The notes below the pieces were generated by a model. The model ran no database searches, had not been told where the DNA came from, and saw only the letters and a list, made by a program, of their open reading frames with translations. Shown piece by piece: positions 25,697 through 32,919 of a DNA stretch of 57,584 bases (the stretch's first letter is position 1; every line of letters begins with the position of its first letter). A program made the translations under genes and the position numbers. This DNA comes from Lentisphaeria bacterium (GTDB lineage: Bacteria; Verrucomicrobiota; Lentisphaeria; Oligosphaerales; Oligosphaeraceae), in contig JAEDMH010000001.1 in NCBI GenBank assembly GCA_016303095.1, positions 1 to 57,584 on the forward strand. Reading direction: 5' to 3'.

Positions 25697-25882
25697 GTGG
25701 CTAAGAAAAGTCTGATCGTCAAGTCCCAAAGGACGCCGAAGTTCAGCTCCCGGGCCTACACCCGCTGTGAGCGCTGCGGCCGTGTCCGCGCCGTGTATCG
25801 CAAATTCCACCTCTGCCGCATCTGCCTGCGGGAACTGGCCAGCAATGGCATGATCCCCGGCGTGACCAAGGCGAGTTGGTAA
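25697..25882 (+). CDS. rpsN: 30S ribosomal protein S14, zinc-binding (type Z)
   Basis: S14 is a late-assembling protein of the 30S head. This is the short 61-residue, zinc-ribbon form: YTRCERCGR and LCRICLRELA give the four zinc-ligand cysteines (about residues 24, 27, 40, 43), and the protein ends GMIPGVTKASW. The start is a GTG at 25697 behind GAGGAGGAT. A longer upstream reading frame in the same phase is not conserved. Confidence 0.95.
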   Translation: MAKKSLIVKSQRTPKFSSRAYTRCERCGRVRAVYRKFHLCRICLRELASNGMIPGVTKASW

Positions 25883-25903
25883 CCGGAAGGAGGCATAACA
25901 ACC

Positions 25904-26308
25904 ATGAGCATGAGCGATCCCATTGCCGATATGCTGACTCGGGTGCGCAACGCCTCGAATGCCAAGCTGCCCACTGTCACCATGCCCTCCAGCAAGCTGA
26001 AGGCCGCCCTGGCCCAGACGCTGAAGGAGACGGGGTTCATCGACAGCTTTGAGGTCCAGGACCTGGGCAACAACAAGAAGGCCCTGAACATCACGCTGAA
26101 GTACAAGGGCAAGAATTCCACTCCTGTCATCGAGGGGATCAAGCGGGTCAGCCGCCCCTCCTGCCGGGTCTATGTGAACAGTTCCGAAATTCCCCGTGTC
26201 CTGGGCGGACTGGGGGTGGCCATCCTGACCACCTCCCAGGGCCTGATGACGGACCGCGCGGCGCGGAAGCGCAACGTGGGCGGTGAACTGCTTTGCTATG
26301 TCTGGTAG
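25904..26308 (+). CDS. rpsH: 30S ribosomal protein S8
   Basis: S8 nucleates the central domain of 16S rRNA and in many bacteria represses the spc operon. The 134-residue sequence has SDPIADMLTRVRNASNA at the N-terminus, PVIEGIKRVSRPSCRVYV in the middle, and the C-terminal signature TTSQGLMTDRAARKRNVGGE. A strong AGGAGG precedes the ATG. It is 21 bp after rpsN and 20 bp before rplF. Confidence 0.97.
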   Translation: MSMSDPIADMLTRVRNASNAKLPTVTMPSSKLKAALAQTLKETGFIDSFEVQDLGNNKKALNITLKYKGKNSTPVIEGIKRVSRPSCRVYVNSSEIPRVLGGLGVAILTTSQGLMTDRAARKRNVGGELLCYVW

Positions 26309-26328
26309 CGCTAAAGGGAGGAACCGCA

Positions 26329-26868
26329 ATGTCTAGAATGGGTAACAAGCCGATTGCACTGGATCCCAAGGTGAAGGTGGAAATCAAGGACGGAGTGGCT
26401 ACCGTCACCGGCCCCAAGGGCACCCTGACCCAGTCCATCCCCGCCGATGTCACCGTGAAGGTGACGGAGGACGGCAAGGAGATCCTGGTGACCCGGGCCA
26501 GCGACGCGCGTCAGACCAAGATGAACCATGGTCTGATCCGCAGTCTGATGAACAACATGGTGGTGGGCGTCAGCAAAGGCTTCGCCATCGAGTTGGAGCT
26601 GGTGGGCGTGGGATACCGCGCCGCCCTCAAGGGCCAGGAGCTCACCTTGAACCTGGGATATAGCAATCCCCGGGTGGAGGTGGTTCCCGAGAATGTGAAG
26701 GTCACCCTGAAGGACCAGACTCACATTCTGCTGGAGTCCATCGACAAGCAGGCGGTGGGGCAGGTGGCTGCCACCATCCGCCGCAACCGCGTGCCTGACG
26801 CCTACCACGGGAAGGGCGTTCGCTATGCCGGCGAGCAGCTCACCCTCAAGGAAGGCAAGAAGGTGTAG
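26329..26868 (+). CDS. rplF: 50S ribosomal protein L6
   Basis: L6 lies near the factor-binding site of the 50S subunit. The 179-residue protein has MSRMGNKPIALDPKVKVEI, TVTGPKGTLTQSI, the duplicated fold with GYSNPRVEVVPENVKV, and the family-specific C-terminus RKNRVPD-like region RRNRVPDAYHGKGVRY. The ATG at 26329 has AAGGGAGG upstream. A 175 bp structured spacer follows before rplR. Confidence 0.96.
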   Translation: MSRMGNKPIALDPKVKVEIKDGVATVTGPKGTLTQSIPADVTVKVTEDGKEILVTRASDARQTKMNHGLIRSLMNNMVVGVSKGFAIELELVGVGYRAALKGQELTLNLGYSNPRVEVVPENVKVTLKDQTHILLESIDKQAVGQVAATIRRNRVPDAYHGKGVRYAGEQLTLKEGKKV

Positions 26869-26959
26869 TGTGTTTCGTCCCGGGCGCTGTGGCTGCGCTC
26901 TTCCTGCGGCTTGACCGCGGGGGGGGCCAGGCCTGGCGCCCTTTGGTGAAAGCGCGCTG

Positions 26960-26992
26960 CGAACCGGGAGGGGAGTGCCCTCTGCGGGTTCG
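26960..26992 (+). promoter_or_regulatory. hairpin in the rplF-rplR spacer
   Basis: CGAACC (26960-26965) pairs with GGTTCG (26987-26992), and AGGG pairs with CCCT inside. This structure sits in an unusually long 175 bp gap in the middle of the spc operon, about 50 bp before rplR. No T-run follows, so it is more likely an RNA processing or regulatory element than a terminator. Confidence 0.4.
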
Positions 26993-27043
26993 TGGCGGCC
27001 GCCGTACCAAGCCGGCGGCAAGTGAAGAAGAGGACAAGAATTC

Positions 27044-27406
27044 ATGAGCAAACTCAGCAAGAAGGAACAGCGGGTGCGCCGTCACCGCCACATTCGAAAT
27101 AAGGTGGCCGGCACTGCCCAGATGCCCCGTTTGTGCGTCTGCCGCACAGGGGCCCACATCTATGCCCAGGTGATTGACGACGAGGCCGGGAACACCCTGG
27201 TCGCCGCCTCCACCGTGGAGAAGGTCTTCCGGGACCAGAAACTTTCCGCCAATGTGAAGAGTGCCCAGGTGATTGGCGCGGCCATTGCCCAGCGGGCCCT
27301 GGAGAAGGACATTAAGACCGTGGTCTTCGACCGTGGCGGGTTCCCCTACCACGGATGCGTCAAGGCCCTGGCCGACGCCGCCCGCGAGGCCGGCCTCCAG
27401 TTCTAG
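27044..27406 (+). CDS. rplR: 50S ribosomal protein L18
   Basis: L18 binds 5S rRNA with L5. The 120-residue protein carries the basic N-terminus (VRRHRHIRNKVAGTAQMPRL), the central VCRTGAHIYAQVIDDEAGNT and the end VVFDRGGFPYHGCVKALADA, all standard. It is separated from rplF by 175 bp and from rpsE by 33 bp. Confidence 0.96.
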   Translation: MSKLSKKEQRVRRHRHIRNKVAGTAQMPRLCVCRTGAHIYAQVIDDEAGNTLVAASTVEKVFRDQKLSANVKSAQVIGAAIAQRALEKDIKTVVFDRGGFPYHGCVKALADAAREAGLQF

Positions 27407-27439
27407 TCACCCACCGTCTCACATAGGGAGAATACATCC

Positions 27440-28045
27440 GTGACAACTGCAATTGAAGAAAATGTGACCGTGGCGGAGACCCCCGAGGCCAGCGTGCCCG
27501 CGGCTCCCCGGAAGTCCGAGGGCCGTCCTCCTCGCCGGGAGGGACGTCGCGACGCCCGCCGGGAGCGGGAGGTGGAGCAGGACGATCTGGAGGAACGCAC
27601 CATTGTGGTGAATCGTTCCACGAAGGTGGTGAAGGGAGGCAAGAATTTCTCCTTCAGCGCCCTGATCGTGGTGGGCGACAAGAAGGGTCGCGTGGGCATG
27701 GGCTTTGGCAAGGCCAACGAGCTCTCCGACGCCATCCGCAAGGGCGGCGAGCAGGCTCGCCGTCACATGATGACGGTTCCCACGTTGGGGTCCACCATCA
27801 CCCATGCGGTGGAGGCCCGCTTCTGCGCCGCCAAGGTGCTGGTGAAGCCTGCCAGTCAGGGAACGGGCGTGATCGCCGGCGGCGGCATGCGTGCTGTGCT
27901 GGAATTGGCGGGCATCCAGGATGTCCTGGCCAAGTCCCTGGGCAGCAGCAACCAGGCCAATGTGGTGAAGGCCACCTTTGATGCGCTGAAGAAGCTCCGC
28001 ACCAAGGCGGAGGTGATGGAGAAGCGCGACCTCAAGGCGCTTTAA
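27440..28045 (+). CDS. rpsE: 30S ribosomal protein S5
   Basis: S5 supports decoding accuracy and mRNA helicase activity at the entry tunnel, next to S3. The 201-residue protein begins with GTG and has an unusual N-terminal extension of about 45 charged residues. The conserved dsRBD-like core follows: VKGGKNFSFSALIVVGDKKG, VGMGFGKANEL, then LVKPASQGTGVIAGGGMRAV and GIQDVLAKSLGSSNQANVVK. rplO follows after 12 bp, so rpmD (L30), normally located here, is missing. Confidence 0.96.
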   Translation: MTTAIEENVTVAETPEASVPAAPRKSEGRPPRREGRRDARREREVEQDDLEERTIVVNRSTKVVKGGKNFSFSALIVVGDKKGRVGMGFGKANELSDAIRKGGEQARRHMMTVPTLGSTITHAVEARFCAAKVLVKPASQGTGVIAGGGMRAVLELAGIQDVLAKSLGSSNQANVVKATFDALKKLRTKAEVMEKRDLKAL

Positions 28046-28057
28046 GGAGGAGTTCCC

Positions 28058-28615
28058 ATGAAACTTCACGAACTGAAGAATACCTTCAATCGCCAGGCCC
28101 GCAAGCGTGTTGGCCGGGGCGACGGTTCCGGAAACGGCCGCACCGCCGGCCGCGGTGACAAGGGTGCCGGCCAGCGGGCTGGCGCCAAGCGCCGCCCCTA
28201 CTTCGAGGGTGGCCAGATCCCCCTGATTCGCCGTCTGCCCAAGCGGGGCTTCAACCATGCCTCCCATGTGGATTTCGAGGTGGTGAACCTGGACATCCTG
28301 GAGAAGCACTTTGAGGCGGATCAGGAAGTCACCCGGGAGACCCTCCAGGCCAAGGGACTGCTCTCCAAGGCGGAACTGCCCCTGAAGATCCTCTCCAATG
28401 GCGAGGTGACCAAAGCCCTGAAGGTGACGGCGGACAAGTTCAGCGCCCAGGCCCGGGCCAAGATCGAGGCCGCCGGCGGCACTGCGACCCAGCTGATGCC
28501 CACGCGGGAAGAGGCCAAGGCCGCCAAGCACGCCGCCCACGTGGCCTGCAAGCACAAGAAGGCCGCTCTGGCCGCCCAGGCCGATCTGAAGGCTTCCGCT
28601 CCTGCCGCCGAGTAG
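28058..28615 (+). CDS. rplO: 50S ribosomal protein L15
   Basis: L15 is a 23S rRNA-binding protein assembled late. The 185-residue protein has the glycine-rich N-terminus (RKRVGRGDGSGNGRTAGRG), KRRPYFEGGQIPLIRRLPKR, and ADKFSAQARAKIEAAGG in the L18e-like domain. A C-terminal extension of about 40 Ala/Lys-rich residues is longer than usual. AAGGAGG lies before the ATG. It ends the ribosomal run; terminator-like hairpins follow. Confidence 0.95.
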   Translation: MKLHELKNTFNRQARKRVGRGDGSGNGRTAGRGDKGAGQRAGAKRRPYFEGGQIPLIRRLPKRGFNHASHVDFEVVNLDILEKHFEADQEVTRETLQAKGLLSKAELPLKILSNGEVTKALKVTADKFSAQARAKIEAAGGTATQLMPTREEAKAAKHAAHVACKHKKAALAAQADLKASAPAAE

Positions 28616-29043
28616 GACACCCGTCCCTTCAGACGCCTATCTCCCTGGCCTTCTCTCCGGGACTTGCTTTCCTGGAGAGGGGGCGGGGACTGCCTTACGC
28701 CCCTTCAGGCTCATCCTGTGGGGCGTTTTTCCCCCAGTGTTTCCCCCTCTGATCTGAGAAAACCGTTTTGAGAACGGCCCTCGTCCCCTCTCCTCCGTCT
28801 CTCTTCTTTATGGACGGAGGGGGGAAACGTTTGCCTTCCCTTGGTGGGGAGAAGCCTCTTCTGACAGGGAAGAGGAGACCCATTTCCCTTGAATTTCCCG
28901 TTTCTCCTGGGAAAACGACTCCCTGACGGGTATATTGAGGGCTTCGGGACGGACAGCTCCGCCCCCCTTTTCCTTTCTCTCCCTTTCCTGGAGAGTGGGA
29001 TTTCCTTTGCGTTCCGTCATTCACGTTCCTGAAAGATTCTGCC
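28616..29043 (+). other. 428 bp gap between rplO and secY
   Basis: No gene is seen. It holds a hairpin at 28653-28679 (CTCTCC with GGAGAG) and a clear terminator at 28697-28731. A TATATT box at 28931 could belong to a secY promoter, but I find no convincing -35 partner. In most bacteria secY is co-transcribed with rplO without a terminator. Confidence 0.5.
28697..28731 (+). terminator. rho-independent terminator after rplO
   Basis: ACGCCCC (28697-28703) pairs perfectly with GGGGCGT (28720-28726) and is followed by a T-run. It separates secY from the ribosomal operon. Confidence 0.75.
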
Positions 29044-30423
29044 ATGCTCTCCGCCTATCTGAATTGCTTTAAGATTCCGGAATTGAGAAAGCGCCTCTTC
29101 TTCACCTTCGCCATGATTGCGCTGGTGCAGCTGGCGGCCGCCATCCCCTGTCCGGGGATTGATCCCGCCCGCTTGAAGGAGCTCTTCGGCAATCTGAACA
29201 GCGATGCGGGCGCCTCGGGCATCATGGGCATGCTGAATCTTTTCAGCGGCGGAGCCATGGAGAAGTTTGCCATTGGCGCCTTGGGCATCATGCCCTACAT
29301 CTCCGCTTCCATCATTCTTCAGCTCATGACTCCCGTCATTCCTGCCCTGAGCAAGATGACCCGGGAAGGAGAGAGTGGAATGCAGCAATACAATTTCATC
29401 ATGCGCTTGTTGACGGTGGGCGTGGCCATTGTCCAGGGCGTGATGTTCTCCATGGCCATGATGGAACCCTCCCGGGTGGGCCTGGGAAATGTCTCCGTGG
29501 TGTCCAATCCCGGCGCGGGCTTCATCCTGCAAACGGTCATCATCCTTACGGGCGGCTCCATGTTCATCACCTGGCTGGGGGAGATGGTGACAGAGCGGGG
29601 CGTGGGAAATGGCGCCTCTCTCATCATCACCGTGAATATCGTGGCGAGAATCCCCAGCGCCCTGGTGAGTCTCTATCAAATGGTCTTCATGGGCAGCGCC
29701 ACCGGAGAAAGCCAGCTGACCATTCTCCATCTCCTGATCCTGGTTGTCCTCTTTGTTGCGGTGACGGTGGGCGCCATCGTCCTCACGGAAGGCATGCGGA
29801 AGATTCCCGTGCGCTATGCCCAGCAGCGCTCCATGGGATTCCTGGGCCGCTCCACCGGGGTGCAGACGACCTATCTCCCTCTCCGGGTCAACTACGCCAA
29901 CGTGATGCCCATCATCTTCGCCGGCGCCATCCTTTCCTTTGTGGAAATGGGAATCCGCTATCTCCCCTTGAATGGGGTCACCCAGTGGATCAGCACCAAG
30001 TTGGCCTATGGCTCCCCCAGCTATCTGGTGATCTACGCCGCCCTCCTTCTCCTCTTCTCCTTCTTCTGGGTGGCCAACCAGTTCAACCCTATCCAGATCG
30101 CCGATGATTTCCAGAAGAACAACGGCTACATCCCCGGCATCCGCCCCGGCAAGCCCACCAGCGATTTCCTGGATCACGCCATGACCCGCATTACCCTGGC
30201 CGGCGCCATCGGCTTGCTGATCCTGGCCATCCTGCCTATGGTTCTGGCTACCTCTTTCCTGAAAATCCCCCATACCATCGCCCAGTTCTTCGGCGGCACC
30301 AGCCTCCTCATCATTGTGGGCGTGATGTTGGATACCATGCGGCAGATCCAAACCTACCTCATCAGCCGCAACTATGATGGATTCCTCTCCAAGGGAATCC
30401 TCCGGAACGGACGGACGATGTAG
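29044..30423 (+). CDS. secY: protein translocase subunit SecY
   Basis: SecY is the channel of the Sec translocon in the inner membrane. The 459-residue protein has ten predicted helices. Recognisable segments are the N-terminal helix (KRLFFTFAMIALVQLAAAIP), the plug-region FSGGAMEKFAIGALGIMPYI, and SIILQLMTPVIPALSKMTRE. The cytoplasmic loops have the AQQRSMGFLGR region and a typical C-terminal NPIQIADDFQKNNGYIPGIR. It is separated from rplO by 428 bp and a terminator, and it has its own terminator. No map, infA or rpmJ follows. The island's exported proteins would use it. Confidence 0.96.
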   Translation: MLSAYLNCFKIPELRKRLFFTFAMIALVQLAAAIPCPGIDPARLKELFGNLNSDAGASGIMGMLNLFSGGAMEKFAIGALGIMPYISASIILQLMTPVIPALSKMTREGESGMQQYNFIMRLLTVGVAIVQGVMFSMAMMEPSRVGLGNVSVVSNPGAGFILQTVIILTGGSMFITWLGEMVTERGVGNGASLIITVNIVARIPSALVSLYQMVFMGSATGESQLTILHLLILVVLFVAVTVGAIVLTEGMRKIPVRYAQQRSMGFLGRSTGVQTTYLPLRVNYANVMPIIFAGAILSFVEMGIRYLPLNGVTQWISTKLAYGSPSYLVIYAALLLLFSFFWVANQFNPIQIADDFQKNNGYIPGIRPGKPTSDFLDHAMTRITLAGAIGLLILAILPMVLATSFLKIPHTIAQFFGGTSLLIIVGVMLDTMRQIQTYLISRNYDGFLSKGILRNGRTM

Positions 30424-30452
30424 ACCCACGGCCCATCCCCCAACGAGCTTTC

Positions 30453-30494
30453 AAGGGCGGACATGCTCCAGCATGCCCGCCCTTCTTTTTTTTC
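30453..30494 (+). terminator. rho-independent terminator of secY
   Basis: A 15 bp stem with a single A-C mismatch (left arm from 30453, right arm ending 30483), a CC loop and a T-rich tail. It marks the left border of the accessory island. Confidence 0.85.
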
Positions 30495-30585
30495 AGGGAC
30501 ATGGATATCTCAGGATTCCCGCTCCTCCCAACGGCAAGAAAAATGATTCCCTACGCCGCATGGATAGGAGATCGATATGCAATTC

Positions 30586-30689
30586 GCTGAAAACGCATGA
30601 AAAGGAAAGAACAATCTTGATTTCTTAAAAAATTTTTCTATAATACCCTTGTTCCGCTTCGGATTTTCCCGTTGCCCATCTTTCTCTCC
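30586..30689 (+). repeat. promoter-bearing direct repeat, copy 1
   Basis: About 104 bp that recur at 31631-31734 with only a handful of differences. Both copies contain the same promoter and the stretch GGATTTTCCCGTTGCCCATC. Copy 1 ends shortly before paralogue 1. Confidence 0.85.
30617..30644 (+). promoter_or_regulatory. sigma70-like promoter of paralogue 1
   Basis: TTGATT, 16 nt spacer, TATAAT. The -10 box is a perfect consensus in an AT-rich background, 60 bp upstream of the start codon. It is repeated exactly at 31662-31689. Confidence 0.75.
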
Positions 30690-30703
30690 CTGAAGGAGCA
30701 TTG

Positions 30704-31621
30704 ATGTCCATGAGGCCGGTTCTTTGTCTTTCCCTTCTTTGTTGCTTCCTGTTTCTGGGTGGTGCCGAAGAGGACTACCGTGCCCATTTGGAGAAGGCCT
30801 TTGAGGTGATGGCCACTCGCACCATGGAGTATCAACACGCGGTGGGCATGGGGAAAGGGAGAAAGAAAGTGGTTTTCTACCAGATTCTTCAGGAGGGGAG
30901 GGCAGATGGTAGTGTTGTCCGCAGGGAGAGGAGACTTGGGCCGCTGGAAAAGACACCCCGGGAGAAGTTCCCTCTTGGGGCCTTTACTTTTGAATCCTAT
31001 TTCACGGACGAGGGATTTACCAAAGTGTATATCAGTCGAGAAAAACGAAGGGGAATACGGATGAAGCAATCGATTCCCCACCGGAGAATCCCTGCGGAAG
31101 CGAGAGTGTCGGGTCAGGTGGAACAACAGGGAGATGAGGCGTGCTGGAAGATTCAGGTGAAATGGCCGAAGGATGAATCGGGTGTGGAACGGAGGAGTGA
31201 ATATCTCGTTTCCCAGAGGGAATCTGTCCTTTATCGAGAAAGGGATTTTGATGGAAACGGACGTCTCCAGATGGAGGTAAAAAATGAGAATTTCAATTTC
31301 CATCCCCAGTCCTCACAGAAGGAATTTCGTCTCCCCCCATTGGATGAAATCCATTTTGCCAAGAATGCCCAGGAATTTTCAGAGATGTGTCAGAACGTGA
31401 CCTGGGAAATTGTCCAGGAGGCCATTCCGGAGTCCCGGGGAGGGACGAGAAAGAGCCCCTTGGCGAGGAAAGAGGGCTTTTCCCTTCGTTCCTGGCGACG
31501 CCTTCACCGTTCTCCCGTGCGGTCCGCTACCTGTGGCGTTCTGCTTCTGGCGGTGCTCTCCTTGGGCACCGCCCTGGCGCTGAAAAGTCGGAGTAAAAGG
31601 GGCGTATCGGTCGACCAATGA
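30704..31621 (+). CDS. exported LolA/RseB-like anchored protein, paralogue 1
   Basis: A 305-residue member of the island's five-gene family, not described to my knowledge. A signal peptide (MSMRPVLCLSLLCCFLFLGG) is followed by a beta-rich region resembling the LolA/RseB fold. Its features are YFTDEGFTKVYISREK, the conserved Cys-Trp (DEACWKI), then YLVSQRESVLYRERDFDGNG and EFRLPPLDEI. The C-terminus holds one membrane helix (CGVLLLAVLSLGTALAL) and a basic tail, giving a periplasmic domain anchored in the inner membrane. The first 129 and last 219 bases are nearly identical to paralogue 2, but the centre is diverged. It has GGAG before ATG 30704 and its own promoter. LolA/RseB similarity is inferred from pattern only. 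Confidence 0.7.
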   Translation: MSMRPVLCLSLLCCFLFLGGAEEDYRAHLEKAFEVMATRTMEYQHAVGMGKGRKKVVFYQILQEGRADGSVVRRERRLGPLEKTPREKFPLGAFTFESYFTDEGFTKVYISREKRRGIRMKQSIPHRRIPAEARVSGQVEQQGDEACWKIQVKWPKDESGVERRSEYLVSQRESVLYRERDFDGNGRLQMEVKNENFNFHPQSSQKEFRLPPLDEIHFAKNAQEFSEMCQNVTWEIVQEAIPESRGGTRKSPLARKEGFSLRSWRRLHRSPVRSATCGVLLLAVLSLGTALALKSRSKRGVSVDQ

Positions 31622-31630
31622 GGGCCATTT

Positions 31631-31734
31631 GCTGAAAATGCAAAAAAAGGAAAGAACAATCTTGATTTCTTAAAATTTTTTTCTATAATACTTTTGTTCC
31701 GCTTTGGATTTTCCCGTTGCCCATCTTTCTCTCC
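31631..31734 (+). repeat. promoter-bearing direct repeat, copy 2
   Basis: The second copy of the roughly 104 bp repeat at 30586, starting 10 bp after the stop of paralogue 1. It now drives the rhodanese-like operon rather than a family member, as if a promoter-plus-gene unit had been duplicated and then interrupted. Confidence 0.85.
31662..31689 (+). promoter_or_regulatory. sigma70-like promoter of the rhodanese-like operon
   Basis: TTGATT, 16 nt spacer, TATAAT; same boxes and spacing as the promoter at 30617. It lies 80 bp upstream of the rhodanese-like start. Confidence 0.75.
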
Positions 31735-31768
31735 TTCTTCGATGAGACAAGAGGTTAGGGAGGCAGAA

Positions 31769-32248
31769 ATGAAAATTCTACGGTGTCAGTCCATCCGAGA
31801 GTGCCTTTTGATTCTCCTCGTGGGAAGCCTTTGCCTGGGAAGTTTCTGGGACGGAGCGCAGGGGCGCAGGATGTCAGTGCCTAGGGAACGGCCTCGACAG
31901 AAGCAGGCGGACGCCATTGATCTTGTGGGGGTGCTGGGGTTGCTCCAGCAGTATGAGGATCGAGTGCTCCTGGTGGACGTGCGTCCCCGCCCGCAATATG
32001 AGACAGGACATATTCCTTACTCCTGCCCGGCCTATCCTCCCAGTTGCACCTGCGAACTGAGCCAGGAACTCTTGGAGCAGGGAAAGAAAGCGGATTTTGT
32101 GGTGGCGCTGGGGGTGCGGGGACAAGATTTTTCTCCTTTTCTCGCTCATTTCTCCCAGGAGGCTCGTTGCCCCGTGTTTCTTTACGAGGGAGGAATTTCC
32201 GAATGGAAGGGATGTGGCCTTCCTTGGGAGGGGGAGAAAGCAGAATGA
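31769..32248 (+). CDS. exported rhodanese-like protein lacking the catalytic Cys
   Basis: 159 residues: a signal peptide (LLILLVGSLCLGSFWDGAQG) then one rhodanese domain (about 50-155). The CDC25-like hallmarks are VLLVDVRPRPQYETGHIPYS and the terminal YEGGISEWKGCGLP. The active-site loop, normally C-x-x-G-x-R after the central strand, reads VVALGVRGQD, with no Cys, so sulfurtransferase activity is unlikely. A separate cysteine cluster, CPAYPPSCTC (86-95), could take its place. GGGAGG lies seven bases before ATG 31769; an upstream in-frame ATG at 31742 is less likely. ATGA coupling links it to the four-helix protein. A thiol-binding or scaffold role is inferred. Confidence 0.75.
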   Translation: MKILRCQSIRECLLILLVGSLCLGSFWDGAQGRRMSVPRERPRQKQADAIDLVGVLGLLQQYEDRVLLVDVRPRPQYETGHIPYSCPAYPPSCTCELSQELLEQGKKADFVVALGVRGQDFSPFLAHFSQEARCPVFLYEGGISEWKGCGLPWEGEKAE

Positions 32249-32667
32249 AACAGGGCCTCTTTCGCGGTGTGGCATGGGGACGCCGGGTGACTTGTCTCCT
32301 TTCTCTGCTGTTGCTTTTGAAGGGACCGGGACGCTTTGTGGAACTGGGGACGATCCTGGGCGCCTGGCCACTGGGGGCCTTGGCCTACATTCTTCTGGCC
32401 GGATACAGCGCCCTGTGGTGCGCCCGCCTGTGGTGCGGAACCCTTTCCCCGGGGGATAAGGGAGGAATGGCCTGCTCCCTGATCCTCTCCCTGTGTGTCC
32501 TGGCCATGGCCTTCGCTCCCTCTCTTCAGGCCTGCCACTGTGTTTCCTGGAATCCAGCTCAACTCTTCAGCCCCTACTGGAGATTTCTCCTGTGGTCAGG
32601 GTTGTGGCTAGGGGCAGAGATTCTTTCCTGCTGGTGGTTCACGCACAAAAAAGGAGATGTCCCATGA
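32245..32667 (+). CDS. four-helix MauE/DoxX-like membrane protein
   Basis: 140 residues with four predicted membrane helices. The pattern LLLLLKGPGRFVELGTILG in the first part, and a Cys motif (ACHCVSW, cysteines 97 and 99) after the third helix, resemble MauE/DoxX redox-associated proteins. Those carry CxCFG at the same place and often sit beside thioredoxin- or rhodanese-type genes. It is coupled on both sides by ATGA overlaps, to the rhodanese-like gene and to the six-cysteine peptide. Additional cysteines occur in the helices (residues 59, 64, 77, 84, 129). A role in supplying oxidising or reducing equivalents for the peptide's disulfides is a hypothesis. Confidence 0.6.
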   Translation: MKQGLFRGVAWGRRVTCLLSLLLLLKGPGRFVELGTILGAWPLGALAYILLAGYSALWCARLWCGTLSPGDKGGMACSLILSLCVLAMAFAPSLQACHCVSWNPAQLFSPYWRFLLWSGLWLGAEILSCWWFTHKKGDVP

Positions 32668-32897
32668 AACGAATCCTGCTTCTTCTTTCTTTTGTCCTGG
32701 TTGGAGTCTTGTTTCACCTCTTCTCCGAGGAAGTGGTCATTAGTTGCCAGGCACGGTGCTATGACCTTTACCAAGCGTATTACGAAGATTGCTGGGTCGC
32801 ATACTGGAATGACTGGGATGCGGCGCGGGACTGCGTGGATAAGATTGACGCAATGCGGGCGAAATGTGTGGCCAATTGTGAGCCAGAAGAGAATTAG
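32664..32897 (+). CDS. secreted six-cysteine small protein 1
   Basis: 77 residues. A hydrophobic signal sequence (residues 4-20, ILLLLSFVLVGVLFHLF) precedes about 55 mature residues. Cysteines at 28, 32, 43, 57, 68 and 72 give C-x3-C-x10-C-x13-C-x10-C-x3-C, a palindromic pattern. With heptad-compatible spacing and many aromatic residues (YDLYQAYYEDCWVAYWNDW), an antiparallel helical hairpin stitched by disulfides is predicted. The gene starts within the stop of the MauE-like gene (ATGA, with AAAGGAG upstream) and ends 22 bp before paralogue 2. A second gene with the same pattern lies at 38488. I recognise no known family. Confidence 0.7.
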   Translation: MKRILLLLSFVLVGVLFHLFSEEVVISCQARCYDLYQAYYEDCWVAYWNDWDAARDCVDKIDAMRAKCVANCEPEEN

Positions 32898-32919
32898 CAG
32901 TTTTTACCCAGGAGCGTAG

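Noticed and set aside
28046..28057. rpmD (L30) between rpsE and rplO
   Set aside because: Only 12 bp are available; the gene is absent.
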